Below, piece by piece: positions 16,793 to 25,220 of a stretch of 64,000 nt of DNA. Origin of the DNA: Scandinavium sp036495715 (GTDB lineage: Bacteria > Pseudomonadota > Gammaproteobacteria > Enterobacterales > Enterobacteriaceae). Positions within the stretch are counted from its first letter, which is position 1; each line of letters opens with the position of its first letter. A model generated the notes under the pieces. The model was not told the origin of the DNA. It saw nothing but the letters and a program-made list of their open reading frames with translations, and did no database searches. The DNA lies in the NCBI GenBank assembly GCA_036495715.1, contig DASXML010000051.1:110921-174920 (forward strand). Direction: 5' to 3'. The position numbers and the translations under genes are program-made.

Positions 16793-16824
16793 CGATGCCT
16801 CTGGACATCAACAAAGAGGCATCG
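16793..16824 (+). terminator. Hairpin after the sensor kinase gene
   Basis: CGATGCCTCT pairs with AGAGGCATCG over 10 bp, loop 12 nt, 13 bp after the kinase stop. There is no proper T-tract, so it may be a processing or stability stem rather than a strong terminator. Confidence 0.5.
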
Positions 16825-17064
16825 TTGAGATGACTAAAATGCTACTGCCTGGACTTTATCTCAGCGCCATTGCGCTTTTTACGGTGACCGATTTCCGTAT
16901 CGATGCCGTGCATCGCTTGCATGAACTGATTTTTTTCTTTAGCAGCCTTTTCCCGATAGACAACTAAATGACCAGGCACCGAATTTATCTTCGTTCTCTC
17001 TCTTGTCGCATTGGCCGCTGCCGTGTTACCTCTAAACCCCATTTTCCCCATCGCACACGCCATC

Positions 17065-18057
17065 ATGACCGACATCGCCCGTAATCAACCGCTCGCTTCC
17101 CGCCCTTTTGTCGTCGCACTCGCTTATGACGGGTTGTGTACGTTTGAGTTTGGCGTCGCCGTGGAAATTTTTGGCTTGCCGCGCCCGGAACTGGGCGACA
17201 ACTGGTATCGCTTCGCGGTGGCTTCAGTGGATGACGGTGAGCTGCGCGCGACAGGTGGGATCCGCGTGGTGGCTGATGGTGGTTACGCGCTGATCGACCA
17301 AGCAGACACGATTGTTGTGCCAGGCTGGCGAGGCGTGCAAACCGACGTTCCGGCAGCCCTTTGCGAAGCCTTACGCCAGGCCCATCGTCGCGGTTGTCGC
17401 ATCATCTCCATCTGCTCCGGCGTCTTTGTCCTTGCCGCCAGCGGTTTGCTGGACGGACGTCAAGCCACCACTCACTGGCGCTACACGGCTGAGCTTCAAC
17501 AGCGTTTTCCCGCTATTCAGGTGGTGGATGATGTGCTGTATATCGGTGACGATCGGTTGATGACCTCCGCAGGCAGCGCGGCAGGGATTGATTTATGTCT
17601 GCATGTGGTGCGCAGTGATTATGGACTCGACGTGGCGAATAACGTCGCGCGTCGTCTGGTTGTGCAGCCGCATCGGGATGGCAGCCAAAGCCAGCATCTG
17701 GAGCGCCCTGTTACGCGCAGCCGGGAAAGTGAACGGATCGGGCAACTGTTTGACTGGCTGCACGGTCATCTTGCCGAGCCGCACACTCTGGCGTCGCTCG
17801 CCCTGCGTGTCGGGATGAGCCCTCGCACGCTGCTGCGCCGTTTCCAGGAGACAACGGGCATGACACCCGCTCGTTGGCTCTTGAATGAACGGCTGCAACG
17901 CGTTCAGCAGGCATTAACCGAAAGCCGTTTGAGTATCGAACACATTGCCGAAGCGAATGGTTTTGGCACCGCCAGCGCCCTGCGCCATCATTTTCAGCAG
18001 CAGTTTTCTGTTAGCCCACTGGCGTTTCGTAAAAAATTTACGCATCGAATGAAATAG
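17065..18057 (+). CDS. GlxA/FtrA-family AraC-type transcriptional regulator
   Basis: The protein has 330 residues from the ATG at 17065. The N-terminal part (residues 15-185) is a DJ-1/PfpI-like glutamine-amidotransferase fold with the nucleophile-elbow region SICSGVFVLAASGLLDG. The C-terminal AraC domain (about 225-325) carries two HTHs (LASLALRVGMSPRTLLRRF and IAEANGFGTASALRHHF). FtrA-type regulators act in formaldehyde, betaine or amine metabolism in other bacteria; no target is evident here. The strong similarity to the annotated FtrA family is from memory. Upstream, 16825-17064 holds no gene I trust. Confidence 0.85.
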   Translation: MTDIARNQPLASRPFVVALAYDGLCTFEFGVAVEIFGLPRPELGDNWYRFAVASVDDGELRATGGIRVVADGGYALIDQADTIVVPGWRGVQTDVPAALCEALRQAHRRGCRIISICSGVFVLAASGLLDGRQATTHWRYTAELQQRFPAIQVVDDVLYIGDDRLMTSAGSAAGIDLCLHVVRSDYGLDVANNVARRLVVQPHRDGSQSQHLERPVTRSRESERIGQLFDWLHGHLAEPHTLASLALRVGMSPRTLLRRFQETTGMTPARWLLNERLQRVQQALTESRLSIEHIAEANGFGTASALRHHFQQQFSVSPLAFRKKFTHRMK

Positions 18058-18063
18058 TTCACG

Positions 18064-18099
18064 TAATTAATGATTTGTTTAGATTCACTCCTGTATTGT
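18064..18099 (+). promoter_or_regulatory. Candidate PhoP-controlled promoter of mgtS
   Basis: A TTGTTTA half-site ends at 18081, 12 bp before a TATTGT -10 box (18094-18099). That is the spacing of E. coli PhoP-dependent promoters. The partner half-site (AATTAA region) is poor. E. coli mgtS is PhoPQ-controlled, which supports the call. Confidence 0.45.
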
Positions 18100-18169
18100 A
18101 CTTTTATTGCGGCTCATTAAGGTAAGTGAGGAATTTATCGTAGGCTTTTAATTTTAACGGAGGCTAATC

Positions 18170-18265
18170 ATGCTGGAGAATATGCATGTCTTTATGGCAG
18201 TATTAGGAACGATTGTTTTCACCGGTTTCCTTGCTGCGTATTTCAGCCATAAATGGGATGACTGA
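18170..18265 (+). CDS. mgtS: MgtS, 31-residue membrane protein protecting MgtA
   Basis: The product starts MLENMHVFMAVLGTIVFTGF and ends AYFSHKWDD. It is 31 residues, the same length as E. coli MgtS (YneM) and with few changes. It is a single transmembrane helix with a charged C-terminus. AACGGAGG precedes the ATG. In E. coli MgtS is made at low Mg2+ under PhoPQ and stabilises the Mg2+ importer MgtA; it also binds PitA. The leader from the candidate promoter is about 70 nt. An intrinsic terminator follows after 28 bp, so it is a monocistronic small gene that automated callers often miss. Confidence 0.92.
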   Translation: MLENMHVFMAVLGTIVFTGFLAAYFSHKWDD

Positions 18266-18293
18266 TGAACACTGATAATCCCTATCCTTAACG

Positions 18294-18327
18294 GCCCCTT
18301 GTCGCTTTTAGCACAAGGGGCTTTTTG
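18294..18327 (+). terminator. Intrinsic terminator of mgtS
   Basis: GCCCCTTGT pairs with ACAAGGGGC around a 10-nt loop, followed by TTTTTG. Confidence 0.9.
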
Positions 18328-18347
18328 TTAGCCCCGATGCAGAAAAC

Positions 18348-18453
18348 AAAAAAAACCGCCAACGGTGTGGCGGTAAATGCTTGCATGGATAGATTTGTGT
18401 TTTAGTTAGTCAACAAACCAGGCTATTCCTTGCCGTATTTGCATCATGGAATC
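18348..18453 (-). ncRNA. mgrR: MgrR-like Hfq-dependent sRNA
   Basis: On the minus strand a transcript beginning GATTCC near 18453 would end in a strong terminator: ACCGCC-ACACCGTT-GGCGGT followed by eight T (18348-18355). The segment ACACAAATCTATCCATGCAA before the terminator matches what I recall of E. coli MgrR (about 98 nt). The place next to mgtS also fits. A CGTTTA half-site (minus strand, near 18490) is a possible PhoP box. MgrR is a PhoPQ-controlled sRNA that represses eptB and ygdQ. The terminator is seen directly; the name relies on memory and synteny. Confidence 0.65.
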
Positions 18454-18527
18454 AGGCTATCATCGTTAACTTCAATGAAGACTAAACGAGGCGGTCTTCG
18501 TAGACCAAAAATGCGCATAATGCCGTG

Positions 18528-18929
18528 TTACTTAATGCCGTTGTATCCGTCAAGATATGCCGCTGCCAGCTCGCCATACCACAGCGTTGCATCTTTTAGT
18601 TCTGCAATATCTTGCCATTGATCGCTTGGATTATTTTGGAATGTGTTCTGAACCTTGTGCTGCGTATTCGCTTCTTTGCGTATTGACGACGCATACGCAT
18701 TGGCGTATTCGCTATTTTTACCTTTATCACGATCAGCAACACCTTGTTGGTAAGCTTTTTCAAACTCAGGCAAATTCATCCGGTACACTTCACTGCGTTG
18801 AGTTTGGAAATTTCCGTTCAGGGTCCCTGATGTATGCTGGCTAAAATACCAGGCATGTTTTTGGGGAACCGTTTTTGCGACACAGCCGACCACAGTGATA
18901 ACAGCAACAATCAACATTACCTTTTTCAT
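18528..18929 (-). CDS. Putative lipoprotein (Exc2-like)
   Basis: The 133-residue product has a signal peptide ending in lipobox VVGC (cysteine near residue 16). The rest is a hydrophilic, probably helical domain with conserved-looking LPEFEKAYQQGVADRDKGK and a C-terminal TLWYGELAAAYLDGYNG. This pattern resembles small Exc2-type lipoproteins of enterobacteria and plasmids, but I hold that name only loosely. It lies in an AT-rich patch between mgtS and dcp where E. coli has dgcZ and other genes, so it is part of a variable site. Confidence 0.75.
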   Translation of the reverse strand: MKKVMLIVAVITVVGCVAKTVPQKHAWYFSQHTSGTLNGNFQTQRSEVYRMNLPEFEKAYQQGVADRDKGKNSEYANAYASSIRKEANTQHKVQNTFQNNPSDQWQDIAELKDATLWYGELAAAYLDGYNGIK

Positions 18930-19081
18930 TATTATAATTTCCTTGTAAGAGAGTACACTACGCCAGTGTATGGGATATATTAAGGAACAATAACACTCCT
19001 TACTTTTCCGGCGAATGAAATATCACATTCTATTATATTTCCAGATTTTTCCCAGAGATTTTATTCATTATCCATCGAGTT

Positions 19082-19384
19082 TCAGCCATTTGAAGGCATA
19101 TACTCTACTGCCTGGTCCTGATAGTCTCCGGCGATGTTGACATCAATTTCACACGCCAGATCCCGCGAGGCTTGTGAATCAGCATCGCTTTTCAACTCAG
19201 CCTGGGAATGCGGGTTCTGTTGCCGACTGTGCTTTGGGTTACACGTTCCGTTAGCTTCACTAACCTGTGTACAGCCCGATTTTTCCAGTTGGACACGATA
19301 GGCCTTACTGATAGCGGATGCGGACACAGAAAACAAACTTCCCGCCAAAACAACCGTTGCTAACATCATTACTTTTTTGTTCAT
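19082..19384 (-). CDS. Small exported protein of unknown function
   Basis: The product is about 100 residues. Residues 1-23 are a signal peptide (MNKKVMMLATVVLAGSLFSV, cut after SASA). The mature part has three cysteines, two in YRVQLEKSGCTQVSEANGTC, and an acidic C-terminus. AGGATTGA precedes the start, and the second of two adjacent ATGs is chosen for spacing. I do not recognise a characterised family. With the lipoprotein at 18528-18929 it makes an AT-rich pair of envelope proteins on the same strand, separated by 152 bp. Confidence 0.65.
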   Translation of the reverse strand: MNKKVMMLATVVLAGSLFSVSASAISKAYRVQLEKSGCTQVSEANGTCNPKHSRQQNPHSQAELKSDADSQASRDLACEIDVNIAGDYQDQAVEYMPSNG

Positions 19385-19734
19385 CATTCAATCCTGATAA
19401 TTATTAGAATAACGCCTTTTTCAATCCAGTTATCTTTATCAATCCTTTTTATCTGGCGTTTTTAGCGAGCATTGAAATGCCCACGCGCATCATATTCATT
19501 TCACGACGAAATAAATAGATCGCCAATGTAGTGGATAATGATTTTTTATCTCATTGATTTACAAAGGGCAAACTCTTTCAATTTGCGTTATGTTGCCTTT
19601 GTGTAGAAAAACTGTATCGAAGATAACGTGCTTATTTTTTAAAAGTGTATCAATAAAGAATGCGTTATTTGTCATTGGTAACAAATCACCAGCCATTACT
19701 TTCAAATGAAATAAAAATTAGCAGGCTTATCATG
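19385..19734. other. AT-rich intergenic region with an inverted repeat
   Basis: No credible gene is seen in these 350 bp. An inverted repeat at 19561-19602 has arms ACAAAGGGCAA and TTGCCTTTGT (10 bp with one bulged G, 21-nt loop). The rest is low-GC sequence with several possible -10 boxes and probably includes the promoter of the exported-protein gene. Confidence 0.5.
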
Positions 19735-19763
19735 CATAAAAAAAGACCCCGAGAGGTCTTTTT
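19735..19763 (-). terminator. Intrinsic terminator of dcp
   Basis: AAAAGACC pairs with GGTCTTTT around CCGAGA, with A-rich and T-rich flanks, so it can work in both directions. On the minus strand it is 27 bp after the dcp stop and is followed by seven T. Confidence 0.85.
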
Positions 19764-19789
19764 ACATATTTAATGTTATCTATTGGGAG

Positions 19790-21835
19790 TTACTCGCTTA
19801 ATCCGCGATTTTTCAGCATCGGTTCCGGTAACGGATCGTGCCCGCGCCAGTCACGGTATAATGCTTCCAAATCGCTGCTGTTACCGCGTGATAAAATCGC
19901 GTCGCGGAAACGCTGACCATTTTCACGGGTCAATCCACCCCGCTCTGCAAACCACTGATAGCCGTCATCTGCCAGCATTTGGGTCCAGATATACGCGTAA
20001 TATCCTGCCGCATAGCCGCCACCAAATATGTGCGCAAAATAGCTGCTGCGATAACGCGGAGGTACGGCGGTAAGATCCAGGTTTTCGGTACCTATGGCTT
20101 CGCTTTCGAAAACATCTACGTCATTGGGCAATGTTTCCGTGGTCAATGTGTGCCAGTTCATATCCAACAGCGCCGAACTGATCAGTTCGGTCATGTCATA
20201 GCCTTTGTTGAAGGTCACGGCGCGCATCATGCTGTCGCGTAAAACGTCCGGCATCGGCTCACCGTTTTGGTAATGACGGGCGAAACGGCTGAAGACCTGC
20301 GGATGGCGCGCCCAGTGTTCGTTGATCTGCGACGGGAACTCGACAAAATCACGCGGCGTGCGAGTGCCCGAAAGCCCTGGATAGCGCTGCGTGGCAAACA
20401 GACCGTGCAGCGTATGGCCGAATTCGTGGAACAGCGTGACGACATCATCCCAGCTCAACAGCGCCGGATTGCCTGACGCCGGTTTCTGATAGTTACACAC
20501 GTTGTAAATCACTGGCCGCTGCTCAAGCAGCGTCGACTGCGGGACAAAGTTATCCATCCACGCGCCGCCGCCTTTTGAATCGCGGGCGAAGAAATCACCG
20601 TAGAACAGCGCCAAACCTTCGCCATTAGCGTCAAATATTTCCCATACGCGCACATCCGGATGATAAACCGGAATGTCAAAACGTTCGACGAAACGAATGC
20701 CAAACAGCTGCGACGCGGTCCAGAATACGCCCTCTGTGAGGACATGGTTCAGTTCGAGATAGGGCTTAATGGTTGATTCATCCAGGGAATAGCGAGCCAG
20801 TCGCACCTGTTCAGCGTAATAAGCCCAGTCCCATGCCTGCGCCCGAAAACCGCCCTGCTGATCGTCGATCACGTGCTGAATATCCGCCAACTCACGTTCG
20901 GCACGCGCTCGGGCCGCTGGCGCAATTTTACGCATAAACGTGAAAGCGGCCTCGGGCGTTTTGGCCATTTGATCGGCCATGCTCCAGCTCGCATAATCCC
21001 GATAGCCGAGTAGTTTCGCCTGTGTAGTACGAACACTGACCAGTCTCAGAATCAGCTCGCGCGTGTCGTTTTGATCGCCTTTCTCATTCCGCAACCAGCC
21101 CGCGTTAAACAGGTTCTCGCGCGTCTGCCGATCGCGAAGCTGGGCCAGTGCGGGATGCTGCGTGAAATTCAATAATGGGATAAGCCAACGATCGTTAAGC
21201 CCCTTTTCCTGCGCCGCGCTCGCGGCAGCAGTCATGTCTTCTTCGCTGAGACCATCCAGCTGATGACGATAATCCAGCACCATTGCGCCGGATTTCACCC
21301 CCGCCATCAAACGTTGATGAAACTGCGTGCTGAGCGTCGCCGCTTCGGTATTCAGTTTTCGCAGCTCGGTTTTTTGCGCCACGCCCAATTTAGCCCCGGC
21401 CAGAATAAAGCGCTGATAAACAACCTCGACCAGACGCAACGATTCCGAATCGAGACTCAACGTTTCCCGTTGCTGCCAAATCTGCGCGACACGTTCGAAC
21501 AGTGCATCATTGAGATAAATGTCATTGGCAAGTCCCGCAAGCTCTGCGGAAAACTGCTCATCAAGCTGTTGGAGCGTGTCGTTGGTGTGCGCATTGGTCA
21601 TGGCAAAAAAGACCGACGTCACGCGTTCCAGCAGTTCACCGCTTTTTTCCAGCGCCACAAAGGTGTTATCGAATGTCGCGGGCTGCGGATTTTCGGCGAT
21701 GGCGGTAATGTCTTCGCGTTTGCGGCGCAGGCCTTCATCAAACGCCGGACGGTAATGCGCGTCCTGAATAACATCAAAACGCGGAGCCTGATACGGCAAC
21801 AGGCTAACGGTTAAAAACGGATTATCGCGATTCAT
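19790..21835 (-). CDS. dcp: Dcp, peptidyl-dipeptidase
   Basis: This is a 681-residue M3 family zinc metallopeptidase. The active site is HEFGHTLHGLF, with the HExxH-like HEFGH at about residue 465. The C-terminal RYRSSYFAHIFGGGYAAGYY block binds substrate. The ATG at 21835 is chosen because CAGGAGT lies 5 bp in front; it gives exactly the E. coli length, while an in-frame start 24 bp upstream has no ribosome site. Dcp removes C-terminal dipeptides from peptides in the cytoplasm or periplasm. It diverges from ydfG, as in E. coli. Confidence 0.96.
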   Translation of the reverse strand: MNRDNPFLTVSLLPYQAPRFDVIQDAHYRPAFDEGLRRKREDITAIAENPQPATFDNTFVALEKSGELLERVTSVFFAMTNAHTNDTLQQLDEQFSAELAGLANDIYLNDALFERVAQIWQQRETLSLDSESLRLVEVVYQRFILAGAKLGVAQKTELRKLNTEAATLSTQFHQRLMAGVKSGAMVLDYRHQLDGLSEEDMTAAASAAQEKGLNDRWLIPLLNFTQHPALAQLRDRQTRENLFNAGWLRNEKGDQNDTRELILRLVSVRTTQAKLLGYRDYASWSMADQMAKTPEAAFTFMRKIAPAARARAERELADIQHVIDDQQGGFRAQAWDWAYYAEQVRLARYSLDESTIKPYLELNHVLTEGVFWTASQLFGIRFVERFDIPVYHPDVRVWEIFDANGEGLALFYGDFFARDSKGGGAWMDNFVPQSTLLEQRPVIYNVCNYQKPASGNPALLSWDDVVTLFHEFGHTLHGLFATQRYPGLSGTRTPRDFVEFPSQINEHWARHPQVFSRFARHYQNGEPMPDVLRDSMMRAVTFNKGYDMTELISSALLDMNWHTLTTETLPNDVDVFESEAIGTENLDLTAVPPRYRSSYFAHIFGGGYAAGYYAYIWTQMLADDGYQWFAERGGLTRENGQRFRDAILSRGNSSDLEALYRDWRGHDPLPEPMLKNRGLSE

Positions 21836-22044
21836 CACGCACTCCTGAAAATGGAACATTCCTTAGAGTAGGCAACCCATTGATAAATCGCAATGATTTT
21901 GCCCGATAGCATTACGGCGTTGCGGCACAGGCGACCTCACTTTTAGCGCATCAGCGGCAACACCTGGCCGCAAAGTTCCACTCCCGAAGGCCGACCGCTC
22001 ATGCTATGGTATGAAGACAGTTAAAGCATTGAGGAACAGGAAGA

Positions 22045-22794
22045 ATGATTGTACTTGTTACCGGAGCCACCGCCGGATTTGGCGAAAGCATCACCCGCCG
22101 TTTCATCGCGAACGGCCACAAAGTTATCGCCACCGGACGCCGTCATGAGCGTTTGCAGGAACTGAAAGAAGAGTTAGGCGACAACATTCTGACCGCGCAG
22201 CTTGACGTGCGTAACCGCGCGGCGATTGAAGAGATGATCGCTAATCTCCCCGCCGAGTGGCGCAATATCGATATTCTGGTCAACAACGCAGGCCTGGCGC
22301 TGGGTATGGAACCGGCACAGAAAGCCAACGTTGACGACTGGGAAACGATGATCGACACCAACAACAAGGGTTTGATTTACATGACCCGTGCTGTGTTGCC
22401 GGGTATGGTTGAGCGCAACAGCGGCCACATCATCAATATCGGTTCGACTGCGGGCAGTTGGCCTTACGCGGGTGGTAACGTTTACGGCGCGACCAAAGCC
22501 TTTGTCCGTCAGTTCAGTCTGAACCTGCGCACCGATTTGCACGGCACCGCGATACGCGTGACCGATGTTGAACCGGGCCTCGTGGGCGGCACGGAGTTTT
22601 CTAACGTGCGCTTTAAAGGCGACGACGCGAAAGCGGAGAAAACCTACGAAAACACCAGCGCGCTGTCAGCAGAAGATGTCACCGAAGCCGTGTGGTGGGT
22701 GGCGACGCTGCCAAAACACGTCAACATCAACACCCTTGAAATGATGCCGGTCAGTCAGACTTACGCCGGGCTGAGCGTTCATCGCCAGAGCTAA
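22045..22794 (+). CDS. ydfG: YdfG, NADP-dependent 3-hydroxy acid dehydrogenase
   Basis: The 249-residue classical SDR has cofactor motif TGATAGFG (residues 6-13), NNAG at about 81-84, catalytic Ser in NIGSTAGSWP and Tyr/Lys in VYGATKAF. It is near identical to E. coli YdfG (248 aa), which oxidises L-allo-threonine and 3-hydroxy acids and reduces malonic semialdehyde. GAGGAACAGGAAGA precedes the ATG. A TATGGT -10-like box is near 22003. rspR follows after 93 bp, separated by a GC-rich hairpin. Confidence 0.95.
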   Translation: MIVLVTGATAGFGESITRRFIANGHKVIATGRRHERLQELKEELGDNILTAQLDVRNRAAIEEMIANLPAEWRNIDILVNNAGLALGMEPAQKANVDDWETMIDTNNKGLIYMTRAVLPGMVERNSGHIINIGSTAGSWPYAGGNVYGATKAFVRQFSLNLRTDLHGTAIRVTDVEPGLVGGTEFSNVRFKGDDAKAEKTYENTSALSAEDVTEAVWWVATLPKHVNINTLEMMPVSQTYAGLSVHRQS

Positions 22795-22809
22795 CCGCCG
22801 TTCACCCGT

Positions 22810-22825
22810 CCGGCCTGCGGGCCGG
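22810..22825 (+). terminator. GC-rich hairpin between ydfG and rspR
   Basis: CCGGCC-TGCG-GGCCGG is a perfect 6-bp stem 15 bp after the ydfG stop. There is no T-tract, so any termination would be weak or Rho-assisted. Confidence 0.45.
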
Positions 22826-22887
22826 GCTGGGCGTGGCAGCAAAATCAGCGTAAAATAACGCACTTACCCCGCAATGAAGAAAGAGCC

Positions 22888-23574
22888 ATGGCCGCAGAAT
22901 CGCAACTCAATCCGACCCAGCCCGTCAACCAGCAAATCTATCGCATTCTGCGCCGGGATATTGTGCACTGCCTGATAGCGCCAGGGACGCCACTGTCCGA
23001 AAAAGAAGTGTCGGTGCGTTTTGATGTCTCACGCCAGCCGGTGCGGGAAGCGTTCATTAAGCTCGCCGAAAATGGGCTGATTCAGATTCGCCCGCAGCGC
23101 GGCAGCTACGTGAATAAGATTTCCCTTTCGCAGGTACGAAACGGGTGTTTCGTGCGTCAGGCGATCGAATGCGCGGTGGTGCGCCGAGCTGCAACGAAAA
23201 TCACTGATGCTCAGCTCTATCAACTGGAGCAAAATCTGCACCAGCAGCGCATTGCGATTGACCGCCAACAGCTCAATGATTTCTTTCTTCTCGATGATGA
23301 ATTTCACCAGTTGCTTTCGCAAATTGCCGAATGCCAACTGGCGTGGGAAACCATCGAAAACATTAAAGCCGCCATCGACCGTGTGCGCTATATGAGTCTC
23401 GATCACGTGACGTCACCGGACATGCTGTTACGTCAGCATCAGGATATTTTCAGCGCGCTGGAAAAACGCGATGTGGAAGGCGTTGATAAAGCGATGACCG
23501 AGCATCTGCAAGAGATCAGCGAGTCCGTGTTGTTGATTCGTCAGGAAAATCGCGACTGGTTTAGCGAAGAATAA
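22888..23574 (+). CDS. rspR: RspR, GntR/FadR-type regulator of the rsp genes
   Basis: The protein has 228 residues, the same length as E. coli RspR (YdfH). The winged helix is at residues 10-75 (LSEKEVSVRFDVSRQPVREAF) and the FCD ligand domain at 90-215 with metal-binding residues in LDDEFHQLL and the HLQEI segment. In E. coli RspR represses rspAB. Here a 14-bp motif shared by the promoters of rspA and the adjacent MFS gene is a good candidate site. It is convergent with ydfI. Confidence 0.94.
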   Translation: MAAESQLNPTQPVNQQIYRILRRDIVHCLIAPGTPLSEKEVSVRFDVSRQPVREAFIKLAENGLIQIRPQRGSYVNKISLSQVRNGCFVRQAIECAVVRRAATKITDAQLYQLEQNLHQQRIAIDRQQLNDFFLLDDEFHQLLSQIAECQLAWETIENIKAAIDRVRYMSLDHVTSPDMLLRQHQDIFSALEKRDVEGVDKAMTEHLQEISESVLLIRQENRDWFSEE

Positions 23575-23623
23575 TACGGACGTGATGAAGACGCCGCCCC
23601 GAATGGAGCGGCAGTAAAACGGT

Positions 23624-25087
23624 TTATAGCGTCGCCGCAAAGGCTGCCACGGTGGCTTTAGCCCCTTTCTCCAGCAGCGACAGATACGCATTTGTTACCT
23701 GCGCCACGAATTTTGCTTCCAGCGGCAGTTCCTTACCAAAAATGGCTTCGATGCTCAGCAATGCTTTCACGCGCGCTTCGCCCTGCTCGCTGGTTTTCAC
23801 CATGCGTTGAATCGTAGTCAGTAGCGGATCGCACACGTCAATCGCTTCGCCCTGTTCATCGGTGCCATCGACATAACGCATCCAGCCCGCCACACCCAGC
23901 GCCAGCAGTGCGAAATCGCTGTTTTTTGCCAGATGCCAGCGCACAGAATCGAGCATACGCTGTGGCAATTTCTGACTGCCGTCCATCGCAATCTGCCAGG
24001 TACGGTGACGCAGCGCCGGGTTGCTGTAACGGTCGATCAGCAGATCGGCATAACGCGCCAGATCGACACCTTTCACTTTCAGCGTTGGCGCCTGCTCTTT
24101 CAGCATTAACGCGTGTGCGGCGCGGCGGTAATTCGCGTCTTCCATGCACTCGTTGATGTGCTGATAACCCGCCAGATAACCGAGATACGCGAGGAACGAA
24201 TGGCTGCCGTTGAGCATACGCAGCTTCATTTCTTCAAACGGGATAACGTCAGACACCAGCTCAGCCCCGGCCTTTTCCCACTGCGGGCGGCCCGCGACAA
24301 AGTTGTCTTCGATAACCCACTGACGGAATGGCTCACAGGCCACACCCGCCGGGTCGCGCACGCCGGTGATGGCTTCAATTTTATCCAGCGTTTCGGCGGT
24401 GACGGCAGGCACGATGCGGTCAACCATGGTCGACGGAAACGTCACGTTGTGTTCGATCCACTCTGCCAGCTCGCTGTTCAACGCACGAGCATAGGCTCGA
24501 ACGACTTTGCCCAGCACATGACCGTTTTCCGGCATGTTGTCGCATGACATCACGCTGAACGGTGCCAGACCTGCGGCTTTACGTCGTGCCAGCGCTTCGA
24601 CCACAACGCCCGCTGCAGACGTTGGCTGGTGCGGTTTTTTAAGATCGGCGGCGATCATCGGGTGATCGAGATTCAATTCACCGGTTGCCGGTGAGTGGCA
24701 ATAACCTTTTTCGGTGATGGTCAGCGAGACAATCGCGACCTGCGGCTCACACATTTTTGCCAGTACGGTTTCGAGGCCATCGACCTGCGCGTGCAGCGCA
24801 TCTTTGACTACGCCAACGACGCGCGCGGTCCACGCGTCTGCAGACATTTCTGCCACGGTATACAGGTTATCCTGCCGTTTGAGGTCAGCGATTTGTTGCT
24901 CGCCACCAATCAGGTTTACTTCAGTGTAGCCCCAGTCGCTGTTGTGCTCTGCGGCGAGAATGTCGGTATAAACGGCCTGATGCGCGCGGTGAAAAGCACC
25001 AAAACCCAGGTGAACGATACGTGGCACCAGCGCGTTGCGGTCGTAGGCGGGCACGGTTGCCTTAGCGGTTAAAAGCGTATTTTGCAT
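23624..25087 (-). CDS. ydfI: YdfI, mannitol dehydrogenase-family oxidoreductase (UxuB-like)
   Basis: This 487-residue polyol/hexuronate dehydrogenase has an NAD-binding start VHLGFGAFHRAHQ (about residue 25). The catalytic part contains DNMPENGHV and the lysine-bearing MKLRMLNGSHSFLAYLGYL. It matches E. coli YdfI (486 aa), which oxidises D-mannonate or related aldonates to keto-acids. It is the last gene of a minus-strand set with rspA and a GPH transporter. A 42-bp inverted repeat occupies its leader. RspA would dehydrate mannonate-type acids, so both enzymes act on the same substrate class. Confidence 0.93.
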   Translation of the reverse strand: MQNTLLTAKATVPAYDRNALVPRIVHLGFGAFHRAHQAVYTDILAAEHNSDWGYTEVNLIGGEQQIADLKRQDNLYTVAEMSADAWTARVVGVVKDALHAQVDGLETVLAKMCEPQVAIVSLTITEKGYCHSPATGELNLDHPMIAADLKKPHQPTSAAGVVVEALARRKAAGLAPFSVMSCDNMPENGHVLGKVVRAYARALNSELAEWIEHNVTFPSTMVDRIVPAVTAETLDKIEAITGVRDPAGVACEPFRQWVIEDNFVAGRPQWEKAGAELVSDVIPFEEMKLRMLNGSHSFLAYLGYLAGYQHINECMEDANYRRAAHALMLKEQAPTLKVKGVDLARYADLLIDRYSNPALRHRTWQIAMDGSQKLPQRMLDSVRWHLAKNSDFALLALGVAGWMRYVDGTDEQGEAIDVCDPLLTTIQRMVKTSEQGEARVKALLSIEAIFGKELPLEAKFVAQVTNAYLSLLEKGAKATVAAFAATL

Positions 25088-25105
25088 TTTTTGGACTCAC
25101 TGTAG

Positions 25106-25147
25106 AGGGCGTTCATTGCCATACTAGAATAGCCAGATGAACGCCCT
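25106..25147. repeat. Long inverted repeat in the ydfI leader
   Basis: Arms AGGGCGTTCAT and ATGAACGCCCT are perfect over 11 bp with a 20-nt loop. The loop contains CCATACTAGAAT, a degenerate form of the motif shared by the other rsp promoters. It could be an operator, an attenuator or an mRNA-stabilising stem. Confidence 0.6.
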
Positions 25148-25220
25148 ATACTTTGATTTACGATAATGTCTGTGCAAGTGGTATGACATGAATTGAAAGT
25201 TGTGTGACAGCCTTATCAGC

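Noticed and set aside
16830..17075. Short frames on both strands before the FtrA-like gene (a 45-residue hydrophobic frame on plus, a 77-residue basic frame on minus)
   Set aside because: They are largely antisense to each other, neither has a convincing ribosome site, and I recognise neither product.
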